Shown: positions 40,015-52,597, counted from the first letter of the stretch. The stretch: DNA of 64,000 nucleotides from Daphnia carinata (GCF_022539665.2 NC_081339.1:9731367-9795366), one strand, 5' to 3'. Made by a program: numbers and translations. The notes: a model not told the origin generated them from the sequence alone.

Positions 40015-43000
40015 TCATTCTAGTATGCGCAGGATAATTTGGTATAGGACCGGGAATATTAGGTGCGATGAGAATACGAGATTCCTCTCCCGTTGCTCGA
40101 AATATACGCTTTTTAGGAGGAGGCCTTCTTTCGTTGTTACTGAAGTGTTTTCTTGGCCTTCCTGGTCCTCGTCGTATTGTTTCATTTCTCGGTTAGTTTG
40201 TCGCACATGATGTTCCTTCTGCTCCTTGGTTTACTGGGACGTACAGTTTTAGGCGGTTGACGTGTACTATCGATTTTAGTTTGTTATTGTTGGCGTTTTG
40301 AATCTCGTAAGTGAGATCTGAGAAATTTCTGATGATTTTGAATGGTCCGTTCCATCTGTTGATGAATTTTCCGGCAGTTGGTGGGGCTTTTAGTAGCACA
40401 AAGTCACCGATGTTGTATTTGATTGCTTTTGTTCCTTTGTCGTAATATCTTTTTTGTTTTGTCTGTGCTCGAAATAGGTGTTCCTTCGCTAGTTGCTGGG
40501 CCTTCTTCCATTGATGTGAGTACATTACACTGGTGTCTTCGTATGTTTCGTACCGTCTATCTATTTTGATGTCGTTTGGGAGCACTGGTTGTCTTCCAAA
40601 GAACAGGAAGAATGGGCTTTGTTGTAGTGTTGATTGCTTCGCTGTGTTGTAAGCAAATGTGGCGAACGGGAGATATTTGTCCCAATTTCCAGGTTGATCC
40701 GTCACGTAGCATGCTAACACGTCACATAGCGTTCTGTTGAATCGTTCTACTAATACGTCTGTCTGGGGATGGTATGCTGTTGTTCTCATTTGTTTGATTT
40801 TGAATAATTTGCAAATTTCTTGGATTAAGCTCGACAGGAAGTTAGTCCCTTGATCAGTTAGGACTACCTCGGGGGATCCATATTTGGTAAAAAGATCATT
40901 AACCAAGATTCTAGCACTTGTTTGGGCAGTCTGATCTTTCATCGGCACTGAAAAAACAAAACGACTAGCATAATCTGATAGGACTAAAATATAACTATGT
41001 CCCTTTACGCTTTCTGGAACTGGACGCACAATATCCATCGCAAGTCTTTCCCACACCCTTTAGGCTGGGGGGTATAGGTTGCAATGGTGCTTTACTTCCT
41101 CCCACAGCTTTGCGTTTTGCGCATTTAAGGCTATTTTTGATGTGTTCTGTTACGTTTTGTCGCATGTGTGGGAAGATGTATTCCTTCGAATTCTGACTAT
41201 TGTTTTTTCTATTCCTAAATGTCCTGCTAACATGTGGTCATGATTTGCTCGTAAGATCCCTGTGATTAACGGTATAGGGACAACTAATTTCCTTGTCTAT
41301 CTGTTAATAGACCTTTCTCGTTGATTATAAAGTTGCTTGTGAACCTGCTATTTTTACTTTTCTGGCTATCTTCTTGCCTTTTCTTCATTAACTTTTGGCA
41401 ATACAGTACGGCTCCACTTATCGAACCACCCTGTGCAGTGGTCCGATAAGCGGATGGTCCGAAAAGCGGCTCGACTGCGGTCAGCGCCATCTCGTCGCGC
41501 TCATTCGTAATAGTGTCTAATGCTCTTCTCGTATAGACTGGTTCTCTGTACGCTTTATAATAATTGAATTAACTTACAGAAACGAATAATAGTATATAAC
41601 CTAAGCTTATTGGCTGTGTCGCAAAATTCTTGGTAACGAGCAAATTACAGATCAATTAAAAATACATTTAAAATGTACGCTACGTTTACTCGTATAGAAA
41701 GAGAAAAAAAATCTACATTTGAAACCTTTACTTTAGACACACACATCAAACGTAAGCGAAGTTAAACAGAATAACTGTTTGAAGAAAAATTAAGCTTATC
41801 AATGCTGACAAATAATTAATTTATGTTTAACATACGCATTTACTTAAGACAAATTTTCTTTAGTTTTTGAAACGAAGTCATATAATGTAGGATCGGATAT
41901 TATTGCATCTACCGCAACGCATCCATATTTAAGCAGCTTCTCTTTCAATAAAGGGACATTTTCATATAGACCGCTCTTCGCGCGCCCCGGTTCTAAAAAA
42001 TGCTTCATTAAATCCACACTAGTGGCGCTCGCTCCCCTACTCAGTGTGCGAGTCAGACCTCGGTCCGATTACCGGTTTGGTCCGATAAGTGGGTGGTCCT
42101 ATAAGTGGAGCCGCACTGTATTCATCTGCTTGCTGTAGTTCTACCCATCTGTCTTCTCTCCAAGACCTTTCACTTTCACTTCCAATTTCTCTTTCGAAAC
42201 TTACGCTCTTCTTCTGAAGACTTTCCCCCTCAAAAATTTCGCTTTCTTTTTGAATACTTTCATTTTCTCTCTTAAGGTGTTCTTGTTTCTTTAATCTTTC
42301 GATCCTTAATTGGTCTTTTAGTCTTTCACTTTCTTTTTGAATATTCTCAAACTCTCTTATGACAATTTTTTTCCGTTTCCCTTGTTTCTACTCGTGCTAG
42401 TGGCACTATGGGAATATGGCTTAGGGTGTCAGCATTTTGGTGCGCCTTCCCAGGCCGGTATCCAATGATGATGTCGAATTCTTGTATTTTGAGTGCCCAT
42501 CTAGCTAATCTTCTTGCGTGTTCTGTCTTGCTCATTAACCATTATAAAGGTCTATAGTCGGTAAAATGAATACATCGATTGCGTGTATGATTGCGTAAGC
42601 CTCTTTCTCTGTGGTTGACCACTTGGCCTCGCGGTCGTTCAGATGTTTAGAGCTATACGCTATGACGACTTCCGCGCCGTCTGATTCACGGGGTTCCTGT
42701 ACGTCGGACTCCGCTGAATCCGCTGATTGAGGTAGAGTCTGTATCTTAGCAAAGACTGCTCCTATTCCGTATCCTGAAGCATCCGTGTAGATGATAAATA
42801 CGCGCGTGAAATCTGGATACCCAGGGATAGGTCTAGTTATGAGACAGTTCTTCATACAGTCAAAGGCGTCCCTTTGTTCCTCTCCCCATTTCCACTCGGC
42901 TGATTTTCTCGTTAGCGCTGTCAGTGGGTGGGCTTTATCAGCAAAAGCCCGTATGAATTTTCTGCAATAGCTAGCCAGACCTAAAAATGAGCTTAATTCT

Positions 43001-44541
43001 TTCGCGTTTTTCGGAGCTGGGTATTTGATGATTGCATCTAACTTTTTCGTGCTTGGTGTTATTCCCTTTTTCGAGACAATGTATCCTAAATAATCTAACT
43101 CTTCCTTGAAGAATTCACATTTCTTTCTTTTTAACTTTAGTCCTGCGTCTTTAAGAAGTTTGAACACTGTTTCCAGATGTGTCACATGTTCAGCAATATC
43201 ATTACTGAACACTATGATGTCATCTAGATAAACCAATGCGAATTTGAACAATACTGATTTCAAGATGTTATTCATCGCTCGTTGAAAAGTGCTTGGCGCA
43301 TTTGTTTATCCAAACGGCATTCTATTAAATTCGTATTGTCCAAATTCACAGATGAAAGCGGTTTTGTGTTTGTCGCCTTCTTCTATCTCGATTTGCCAGT
43401 AGCCGCTTAGTAAGTCCAATATCGAGAAGTAGACTGATCCGCTCAATGCATCAATGGTGTCATCAATTCTTGGTAATGGATATTTGTCTTTTACGGTTAT
43501 TTTGTTTAGTGCCCTATAATCAATACACATCTGCATTTCTCCATTTTTTTGGGTACCATTACAATGGCTGCTGCAGATAGGCTGTGACTTTCTCTAATAA
43601 TTTTGTTACTCAACATCACTTCGATTTTTGTTTTGACAATACGTTTTAATGCTTCTGGTGTCCTGCGCAATCGTTGAGTAATTGGGGCGTTATATCCTGT
43701 GTTAATGGAATGCTTTACATCATTTGCTAAACCCAAATCTGATTCCTTTTCTGCAAATAGAGCTTCGTGTTTTTTCAATAGAATTTCGATTTTAATGTGT
43801 ATCTCGTCAGAGATGTTAGTCATTTCACTTTCTTGGGTTTGTCTAATTCGCTTGGATTTCTTGTTATTGTCTGATTGGGAGAAGGATTCTAGGCTGCGGT
43901 AATCTGCTTCTGTAAGGCCATTGTTGTCGTTATTTTCTGTTGAACGGTCTGGGAGGAGAGGGATGTGAATGCCTGCTTTGCCAAATGTTAGGCTGTATAT
44001 TGAGTGATGTTGTTTCCAAATCTATGTTCTATTCCAAATTGGTTGTAATGGTATTAATTTTTACATTGTTGGTTGATAAAAAGTCTAAACCCAAGATACA
44101 AGTTTCACTTAAGTTTTCCATGATAAAGAAATGATGATTAATAACGTGATTGTCGTTCATGATAATCGAAAATTCAAATTTTCCCAATGATGTTAGTATA
44201 CCTCCTGACACCGTTCTGAATATTGGCGAGGGAGTGTTTTTAATTTGTTTAAGTTCTTCCCTCTTCTTTAGGTTGAAAAATATGCTGTCTGGAACTAAAC
44301 TGGCTGCTGCTCCTGTATCTACTAAAGCGTTAATTTCTTTTCCAAAAATTCTAAAGGGTATACGTATTAGTTTGGGTATCGCGGATTCTAAATTAAGTGT
44401 TGGGGGTTGTTTGGTAGGGATATTGTGTTTACTGCATTGGACGGCAGTTCGGATTGTTGATATGTGCCATATATGTCCAACATTCTCGTGCAATGTGTCC
44501 TTTTTTATTGCACTTGTAGCAGATAATGATTCTATTTCCAA
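40015..44541 (-). pseudogene. pol: Pol polyprotein, broken copy with MITE insertion
   Basis: Pieces in order: protease (44541-44029, ALVDTGAAASLV), RT start (43823-43306), RT with YLDD and RNase H (43275-42535), RNase H end (42535-42347), heptad-rich insertion (about 42345-42130), a 715-bp MITE, then integrase (about 41390-40193). At least six lesions separate them. The same coiled insertion between RNase H and integrase as in the young copy shows it is a family trait. Confidence 0.85.
41404..42118. mobile_element. pogo/Tc1-mariner-like MITE in the pol pseudogene
   Basis: 715 bp flanked by TA on both sides (41402-41403, 42119-42120). Ends are inverted repeats CAGTACGGCTCCACTTAT and ATAAGTGGAGCCGCACTG. 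The TA duplication and CAGT-type ends fit the Tc1/mariner-pogo group. It contains no transposase, so it would be mobilised in trans. Removing it restores continuity with the pol of the younger copy at that point. Confidence 0.85.
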
Positions 44542-47079
44542 GGGCGTCGGTGGAGTTTGGTTGTGTTTGTCGTAGCTGTGGGTATTGATGAGTATAGGAT
44601 TGGTTTTGATGATACACCTGTGGATTGTTGTGCTGTTGAAAGTTCGGTTGATTGTAGTGTACTGGTCTACTATTGTATGGTGGTCTCTGTGGTGTTTGTT
44701 GGTACGTTGGGAAATTGGATTGTCTATACCCCGTGGAACTACCCTGTGTCCCTACTGGAACCTCTGCTATTTGGTCTGAACCGGATTTTGTGGTCTGGAG
44801 TATCGATCGTTTGATCACGGAGATCTTTATTCGTATCGATCTGCTGCTGCAATGGTGATATCGGTATCCTGTGACAATTCACGATTTTTATTAGTATTTT
44901 CCAGTTCACGTATTTTTTGTTTTAGAAATTCGAATTCTGTCTTTTGTTGTGAGAGTTCGTTGTCTTGTTGTTTCTCGTGATGCGTTATTCCTGCAATTAC
45001 TGCATTTATCTCTTTGTCTTCTACAATCTCTTTGCTATGTAGAATGCCTTCGGATATGATCAATTGTTTATATAATTGGTCGAAATCTTCAGGATCTTCG
45101 GGCATTCTAAAGTAAAGTTCAGCTCTCAACTTTGGTAAAATGCCTTGCATCAGGATTTTGGTTTTGGTATAGTCTCTCATTCTCTTGACTGTGTTTATGA
45201 GTCGACCTTCTACGATGGTTTGCTTGTGATCCGAGTTTTCTTCTTTGCCTTCAATGGATTCGTAGAGGCTGTTGATTCGTGAGATAAAGGCTTTGCATTT
45301 TTCTTCAGGTTTCTGTTTTAATGTGGACAACTTTTTCCTTAGTGTTGCTAAGTCATAAGCGTCCTGGAACCGTGCAATGGTGGCTTTTTTCCACTCCTCG
45401 TAGTCTAGCTCGTCACCCTGTTCTTCTACGTAGTTTCCATGCCATTCTAGGGCATCACCTTTTAGTCTGTCGGAGAAGAATCGTAACTTTTGGTTGTCAT
45501 CCCAGTCGTTGTTGCGTGCTACATGTTCTGCGTCCTTCAACCATTCTGTTATTAGTTTATCAGTACTTTTTCCTTTGAAGACTGGAATTGACTTCTTATC
45601 TTCTCTCGAAAATAATTCTCCTAACGCTTTCACGATGGGTTGGGTTGTAGCCATACAGGTGTCATCGGCATCCGTTGTGTCGCGGTCAGCTCTTGCAGTT
45701 TCTTTGTGTGTAAATCCCATTTTGATTTTTTGTTTGAGAGTCTGATACTTTTGTTCTAGTTTAAGGAGGTTATTGTTTTGGATCTCGATTTAGCTGTTTA
45801 GGTCGTCGTTGAGTTGCTGTAGCTCGGCGATTTGTTCTGATTCTATCTCGTAGTGAAGGGATTTATCTCCTTCTGTTAGTGAGGTTAGGTCGTTTATCTC
45901 ACTCACTAGTTTCGTTATCTCTCCCCGTCCGTTGGAGGAGTCTAATTCTTCGGTTTCGGCGAATGTTACCTGTTGCTTTCTATATTCTTTTACTCTGTTT
46001 TCCAGATACTTAATTTTTTCTTCTTGGTCTACTGCCTGTACGTAGATTTTTTGTAATTCTGTTTCAAGATTTTTATTCTTTGTAGTACTATCTATCAGGC
46101 TTCTTCTTAAACCGGCTTTTTCTGCTAAGGTTTTTTCAAGGATCTCTTTTGTTTCTTTGGTTTCTGTCAGAAGTTGTTTGTTTGTTTCTGAGGCTACATT
46201 TATCTGTTGCTCAGCGGTTTCTAACCTCGTAACCAGTTGTTTTCTTTCACCTTCAAGTTTGCTAATTATTTTTTGCCCTTCTCTCTCAACAACTATGTTG
46301 TTTTCTTCTCGTTTTTGTTAATTGGTTTTCTAGTTGGATTTCTGTTGCTGTAGCAGTTTCAAGGCTTTTTTCTAAATCACTGATTCGATTGGCAGGTTTT
46401 TCAAGGGAATTTTTAAGTGTTTCGTTACTTTCTTGGAGTTGCTCAAGGGAACTACTTAAGGTGTGTTTGAAACTCTTTGCCTTTTTCTTGTTGCTATCTA
46501 GCTGTTTTCGTAAGCTCTGTAATTCGGATCTGAGGTCCGACGAGTATTTTTTCTCTGCAATATGCGCAAGTATTACATCTTAGATGGTACCAAACAGGAA
46601 TTCTTTCTCTTTACCATGCACAATGCTAATCTGTTGCAATAAACTGTCAAGGTTTTCGATGTTGCCACCGAGAGATTCTACGTACTATCTTTAAGTGTCT
46701 TTGTGGTGTTTGTAATAGTTTCTGCTGTTATACCACTTGGTACTCTCAACGTTCGTTCTAACAATGAATATGAATATAATTGCAATGCATTGTGGGTCTC
46801 TTTGCTAACTTCTTGCTTCTTGAATTCTATTTGTTGGATAGTCGTTTTTGTTGTGGTGGCCTGATTCTGGGGCTATGTTTTGTTCTGACTCTTATTCAAA
46901 TTCTAGTCCACAAGAGTTTTCTAGTGGTCTAAAAAATTTTCTCGAAGACAATTGGGATTTTGGTTGGTGGTGTCTGATTTGGGAAGTACAGGGTACAACG
47001 GTGGATAGTTCGTCGACAACGTTCGGGTAAAAATATTCTCTTTACGAGTAGTCTCTGGTGTAAGAAAATCAAACGACAT
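44429..47079 (-). pseudogene. gag: Gag, broken copy
   Basis: The likely start is the ATG at 47079 just downstream of the conserved GTAAGC donor; the first phase ends after about 48 codons. The coiled-coil part (about 46900-45750) has many stops. The Gag domain is open from 45720 to 44827 (IPVFKGKSTDKLITEWLKDA). The tail with knuckle CYKCNKKGHIARECW is open from 44818 to 44429. Confidence 0.8.
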
Positions 47080-47220
47080 TCGCTTACCTTTGATGGTGTT
47101 CCTTGGTCTGGTAGAGTTGTTGGAGACTGGTAGGGGAAGTGTACAGCACAACACTGAATTCCGGTACGGTAAGAAACTTTGTACTGGACCACAAGTGTTG
47201 GTCTCGTTGGGACCTCCAAT

Positions 47221-47425
47221 TGTAAAGTTTCCTTAACCTCGTGTATTGTCAGTGGATTGCCGAAACAATTCCAAATTACAAGTTAAAAATAAGCAGTATT
47301 TATACTACTAAAGAACACAAATTAAGACGGTAAAGTGGGAGGAGATACGTTCACTTTCACTTGTAAAAACGCATGAGGGATGTAAGAGGTGTGGCTCCTT
47401 TTGGTTAGCCTTGAGGCTCGTTACA
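47221..47425 (-). repeat. 5' LTR of the older Gypsy copy
   Basis: TGTAACGAGCC...TTTACA on the minus strand, with a TATAAAT at the corresponding offset. Clearly diverged from the LTRs at 11383 and 24531. Confidence 0.85.
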
Positions 47426-47426
47426 C

Positions 47427-47545
47427 TTGGTCATGTAAATTAAAATAAACAACATCGATACAACAGTAATTCAATTTTTGTTACACAAAGAAATCCTTTC
47501 TCATTCAAAGGAAGTAATTCGCCTTCAGTGTTCGCATTTTCAATT
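47427..47545 (+). repeat. Direct repeat flanking the tRNA region, copy 1
   Basis: TTGGTCATGTAAATTAAAAT onward matches 47973-48090 with scattered differences. The LTR of the older Gypsy copy begins right at its left edge. Confidence 0.75.
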
Positions 47546-47657
47546 ATCTTCGCTTAAGATGATTATTTAAGAAAATTAAATTCAAATATCTCAAATTTAT
47601 TGCATGCCCTTTCACAAACTCATTCTATGAAATGATACCAATGCCTCTTATAATTCA

Positions 47658-47728
47658 AGGGGGAACCCAGCTTTGAACTGGGGACCCTACGATCTGCAGT
47701 CGTATGCTCTACACTGAGCTATACCCCC
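47658..47728 (-). tRNA. tRNA-Cys (GCA)
   Basis: The reverse complement folds as a cloverleaf: acceptor GGGGGTA with TTCCCCC (one T-T mismatch), a D arm of the AGCTCAGTG-TAGAGC type, a perfect 5-bp anticodon stem TACGA/TCGTA around loop CTGCAGA (anticodon GCA), and a T arm with GTTCAAA. The usual animal form has one more base in the D loop. There is no nearby T-run terminator, so it may be a slightly degenerate copy. Confidence 0.75.
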
Positions 47729-47972
47729 TATACACAACAATTTCCAATAAGAAAAAAAATGATTTCTGTTAGAAGTTCTAAATAAAAAGCAAATTTCGTT
47801 ATTTGATTAACATTCGACACATAGCATTACGATGGTCAGGTTAATTGATCTTTTATGGCATCGGCGTTTCCTGTTCGCTTTAAACATTCAGTCATCTTTC
47901 TCTTTCGCGGTAGTATACAGTATTAGAATAAAAAGTATTTTTTCCAAAATGGCAAGTTAGTCTGATTTGATG

Positions 47973-48090
47973 CTTGGTCATGTTAATTAAAATAAACAAC
48001 ATCGATACGACAGTAATTGAATTTCTTGTTAAACAAGAAAATGGTTTCTCATTTAAAGGAAGTAATTCTCCATCAGTATTGTTATGTGCT
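47973..48090 (+). repeat. Direct repeat, copy 2
   Basis: Second copy of the 47427-47545 sequence (TTGGTCATGTTAATTAAAAT onward), suggesting local duplication of about 0.55 kb that brackets the tRNA gene. Confidence 0.75.
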
Positions 48091-48479
48091 TACTATCCCC
48101 GCCATAACTAGACTTATACCGCAGCGCCAGATGGAGTAGTCCTCACCCCTAAAATCCATTCTTCCCTGCCCTGTGGAAAAGGTGAGACGGCGTCGCGCGG
48201 CAGTGTACTCTCGGCGGTAGACTGGTCATTTCTTGTACGTTTTTCTTTAGGTTGGTGCTCGTACCCATGTTATTGACCGTTCTCCGTTGCGTAAATTTTG
48301 AATGCTGTTTTCATTGCGTGCACCTATTGTTAAGCGTGGAGTCATTTGGGTGGGACAGGTGACGGTATATTCTTGTGGTGGTAAATTAGTAGCTAGTAAT
48401 CATTTAGTTTTTGTTTTCCTTTTTTTGTTTTTTTTTTGTGTGTTTGTGCGTTGTTTTTTTGTTTTTTCGGGAGGGTCGC

Positions 48480-50411
48480 ATGCCTCCGAAGAAAGAGTTG
48501 TTAGAGCGTTTCGACCGTCCTTGCTACCACATTAGGACACGTAGTTCCAGGCCATCTGAGATTTCGCCATCCAAGGAAACGCAGGTGTCTAGGGTCAGGC
48601 TTGTAGCACCTAGCGTAACGTCCCCGAGGGGAAGCATTGTATTTAATCTATCGCCGGTCGAGGAAAAGCCAAAATCGGAAGTAGAGCCCCAGAAGCCAAC
48701 TGCAGCCATGGATCCTGCACTGACAGCCGCTCTAGCCCAGTTTACGGCCGGTATTGCCCAAGAGCGTGCTCAGCAACAACAGCAACACAACGAGTTAATG
48801 GCGGCGTTGCGCGACCAGGTAGTAGAAAACGCAGCCCTGAGGCAACTGGCAGCAGAACAAGGTGAACACCATTTACAGGCCCTGGTAAACGGAAACAACC
48901 GACCCTCTTCAGCCGCTGTAGCTACGATACCGGTATTTGAAGGAAGATCCGCCGAAAGTGGAGCAGATTGGGTAGAGCGGGTCAACCAAGTTGCGGAGGT
49001 ATACCAGTGGGATGATGCCCGACGTCGGCAGGTGGCTATCCGTAGAGTGTTCAGTATCGCGCTCCAATGGCATGTACAGACGGGCCACGAAATAGTCGAT
49101 GGGCCGATTGGTCGGCCGCTCTTGCGCTCAATTTTACGATTAGAGTCCCACCAGCTGAATGGTATCGGATGGTGGAGGGTCCTGTACAGCAGGTCGGTGA
49201 GTCTGGTATCGCCTATACCCTGGCCAAAGCAAGTATTTTCCGGATGGCGCCACATGTTTTTACGGAGCAACAGAAAGTTTCCTTTTTGATTAACGGCCTT
49301 AACCGGTGGGAACATGTGGCAGCCATGCTAAACAATGCCCCAGAGTCTGTCGCCGCTTTCATGACGCGGATACGTGAAGTAGAGGACTTAGGATTGACCT
49401 CACGAATGGGTGTGGCGCCCCAGGGGTTCTTGGGAGTCTCATCTTCACAGCCACCACCTTTGCATTCGTTTTAGCAACCGCATCACCCTCGTCCGCTTCC
49501 TGGCTCTAATTCCTCAATGAACTCCGCCCCTCCATCCCAGTCACCTGATATTGGTGCTGCCTTAATGGCCTTTTCAAACACCATGTCGCAGTTGACAGCT
49601 AAAATCGAAAAGATAACGTTCCAGGGAGACAGGATTGCACCCCCACACGGAACTCCACCTGGTTTTCAGCCAAGAGGGAGCCCACTACGCTGCTTTCATT
49701 GCAATGGAATTGGACACTTGCGTCGGTTTGCCCGCAAATTCCGGGAAACGGGTCAGGTCCTCGTCCACTCCTACCACCGCCGTAGGGAAGGGTCGTTTTC
49801 TTTCGTCTTTCGAGGAGATACAGTTGCCATTAATTAAAATTTTTATTAGGTCCGTTGGAGAAGTGGTAGCATTAGTCGATACCGGGGCGAGCGTCACAAC
49901 AATAAGGAGTAAAACCATTCTTAAGTCCCTTAGCCTTAATAGTAGGAAACCCTTGATCCTATTGCGCGGAATAGACAATCGTGTAGTCCAAATTATCGAT
50001 GAGATCCCGTTAGAAATTCACTGGTACGGGACAAAAGTAAAGATTGATAAAGTAGCCGTCGTAAGGTCGGCTCCTTTTGCTGTAATTTTAGGCGCTGATT
50101 GGATCGTGTAGAGTCGAACGAATTGCCTAGTCAAGGATGGAAAAATTTTACCGGTTGCGTACAAGACGGAATGCGAAGCGGCTCAGGAGGAAGACTGGTT
50201 AGCGGCTAATAGTCCAGGTGCGGAGGAGGAAGAATTGGAAGCAGTTAAAGAAACAAAGGAGGAAGACGAACCCATCGTAGGCGATGAAATAGTGGACCAA
50301 ATCTCAGAGAATTCATTTGAGCCCGCTGGGAGGAAGGGCGCGGTCCTGTACAAGCCACTAAAATTGGTTTGCATCCCGCAAGATTCAAGGGATGTGTTGG
50401 TGTACTACTAG
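48480..50411 (+). pseudogene. Gypsy-type Gag-protease remnant (different family)
   Basis: Starts MPPKKELLERFDRPCYHIRT at 48480. The Gag domain is at about 48920-49400 (FEGRSAESGADWVERVNQVA, then after a frameshift near 49070-49100 WADWSAALALNF and FLINGLNRW). A stop at 49472 interrupts an otherwise continuous phase. A zinc knuckle at about 49690 (CFHCNGIGHLRR) lacks its last Cys. A phase change leads to an aspartic protease (ALVDTGASVTTIRS, about 49868). The frame then crosses a TAG at 50109-50111 and continues, Glu-rich, to 50411. No RT follows. A truncated retrotransposon is more likely than a domesticated gene, given four lesions. Confidence 0.75.
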
Positions 50412-51789
50412 TTAATACAGGTTTGTCAAATGAACTAGAATAAAAATTGAAAATAATTTTGAACTTTGATAGTTCAATTTATTTAGGAGATGGGCCCTTG
50501 TAATATACGTTGTCTTACCAATACCTAGTCTTGGTTACAAGTTGTATTTCTGTTGGGAAGATTGGGGAATCTGAAGTTTTTCACATCAATCAAACAATTT
50601 TTATACCTTTGAAGGGGCCACAGACAGTAGAAGAAGAAAGAGTGACCGAGCTTTCGGAAGCTGTTTAACTCTGGAACATTCTATTTCCTCTAGTCATCTG
50701 GTGAAGACCCAATTGATGCTACTGATGCCGGGACAGCGCAGGTGGTGGTGTAGTAGTATTTGGGAGCCTCCGAATAGCACCTCGGTGCAGCATACGTTGT
50801 TGTGTATTGTATATTCATATGTATTGTATATTCATCTGTATTGTATATTGTATATCAGATTCTTCTTTTGGTAATTTTCATCCGCTGACGAAGGAACAAT
50901 CTTTGAGCTGCGCCCGATAAGGCTGACCGTGCGGAATTTTTCCGCAATAATAGCTAGCGTGAGACATCTGCATTATTATAGCACATACCAGATTTTTCAA
51001 TCAAATGCTTTATGGAACAATGTTCCAATGTAGATTATCCAGGTTTCTTTTGGTCATTAGCAATTTTTGCCGCATGGTCGGTAATGATTTTATGCTGTGC
51101 ATTAGAGTGTATAACTATGCATTAGAAAAAAAAGTACGTATATATATCTGTGATTTGCCGCTCATTTTCCACCATCCCTAACACCAGTCATAAATTTGGA
51201 TTATGGATAGTTAAAAATTTAGATAACTACACCATAATATTTATAATCGCATCATGGAAGTTTTGATACTCTTAAGAGATGTGCTAAGGAATTAAACAAT
51301 ATTTATTGCAATAAGCTTGCTGTATGTGGCTAAAGATTGATTACAATGCAGATAAGCAACAACACTTCAGGATACAATACTCGATAAATACGGATTCTGG
51401 ATTCCATTAACAAGATTCAAAGCATCTTTGAGCAGTTTGTTATGAAGAAATAATGCAACAAAATGACAACACAAACGGCAATTGTAGATGAAGTCTTGCC
51501 ATATTAAAACGTTGGATTAGGTTGAAAGAGTAGAAAGACAGGTTTTTCAGGTTAAAAAAAATGTAATTTTTGTTTTTATCTGACAGAACTAAAATACTAT
51601 TGGAATATTGGCATGATGCCATGAATGTTCGATGGTTAAACTTGAATGTAACCTTCATATGCTTGTCGAAATTTACTAAAACGCACCTTGGTAGATTGAT
51701 GGCATTTATATTTACACCACGCTCGCGATAAATGAGATATACAGAATTTATGGGACGTACTTTAAATATTAAATCATGTGTCGGGAAAT
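50412..51789. other. Intergenic stretch upstream of the cuticle cluster
   Basis: About 1.4 kb, AT-rich. Contains a small tandem repeat at about 50803-50854 (units of GTATTGTATATTCAT) but no coding or RNA feature I can support. The last 100 bp are 3' flank of the first cuticle gene. Confidence 0.5.
50803..50854 (+). repeat. Short tandem repeat, 15-bp unit
   Basis: About 3.5 copies of GTATTGTATATTCAT, the last ones degenerate. Confidence 0.7.
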
Positions 51790-52534
51790 CTAGTAAATAT
51801 TGTAACCCTTTCCATTGAAGGGGATGTGAACGGGGGCAACGGGGAGCTCGTATTCATGGACGGGGACGACGGGCAAGTGATCACCTTTGGGCTGGAATCC
51901 AGCGTCATCAGCGGTCCAGGTCAAAGTGAATTTCTCGCCTTCAGGTGAAACCCAGTAGGAAGATCCCTTGTTGGTGTTGCCCATAACATCTTCGTAGGTG
52001 GCCTTTCCGTAAGAATCGTAAGCGACTCCTTGCATCTTCTTCTGAACTTGAGATTCTTCACGGGTTGTGTAGTCAGACTGGCCGTAGCTGTGGGTTAAAG
52101 GAATTTCATGTTTTGAAATATGAGAATCTATAGTCTCTTTGTTATAACACATAAACCATGAAAATGATTTACCTCCACTGGCTGCTGCCATCGATGTTGC
52201 GCTCGTCGGATTGGCTAGTGACTGTAATATCAGCATATTTATTATCCTTGTAGCTTGGTGTGGGGTAGGCTGGTGTGGGGTAGGCTGGTGCGGGGTAGGC
52301 TGGTGTGGGGTAGCTAGGAGTAGGGTACTTGGGCGCGGAGTAGCTAGGGGTAGCGTACTTTGTTGCAGGGTAGCTGGGAGCTATGTATTCCGGCTTATAG
52401 CTGGAAGGAACGGCAGCAACAACAGCCAAGACGGCAGCGATAACAAACTGTCGTCCAATGTATTAATTAAATAAATATCTAAAATTTTTAGTTGTTCAGA
52501 AAATATAAGCAATAAAATGCCTTACGAGCTTCAT
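51790..52534 (-). CDS. Cuticular protein, R&R (RR-1) type, gene 1
   Basis: Three exons on the minus strand: 52534-52526 (MKL), 52447-52173 and 52087-51790, with GT-AG introns of 78 and 85 bp; 193 residues. The tiny first exon plus the start of exon 2 gives signal peptide MKLFVIAAVLAVVAA. Next are YPTP/YPAP repeats, then the Rebers-Riddiford chitin-binding domain in two parts, DERNIDGSSQWSYGQSDYTT and SSYWVSPEGEKFTLTW followed by TADDAGFQPKGDHLP. The protein would be secreted by epidermis and bind chitin in the cuticle. TATATAA sits at 52597-52591. It is divergent from the pseudogene at 53275. All splice sites and the frame are intact. Confidence 0.93.
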
Positions 52535-52590
52535 GTTGTACTAGGTTTACTTGGTAAACAACTGATGGTTCTGTTTCTACGTTTCTAAGC

Positions 52591-52597
52591 TTATATA
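52591..52597 (-). promoter_or_regulatory. TATA box of cuticle gene 1
   Basis: TATATAA on the minus strand, about 60 bp upstream of the ATG, the same spacing as in the sister genes. Confidence 0.6.

Larger units (their letters stand above)
36387..47425 (-). mobile_element. Older broken copy of the env-bearing Gypsy element
   Basis: Minus strand, gene order 5' LTR (47425-47221), gag, pol, env, with protein similarity to the 11-25 kb element throughout. Many stops and frameshifts. Env similarity stops near 36387; the ankyrin ORF and 3' LTR are missing. The primer-binding site, the splice donor before gag and the acceptor at the env ATG are all conserved. Its LTR is clearly diverged from those of the younger copy. 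Confidence 0.9.

Noticed and set aside
52211-52474. Plus-strand frame with Cys-Gly-Val-Gly-Trp repeats
   Set aside because: Antisense of the YPTP/YPAP repeats of cuticle gene 1.
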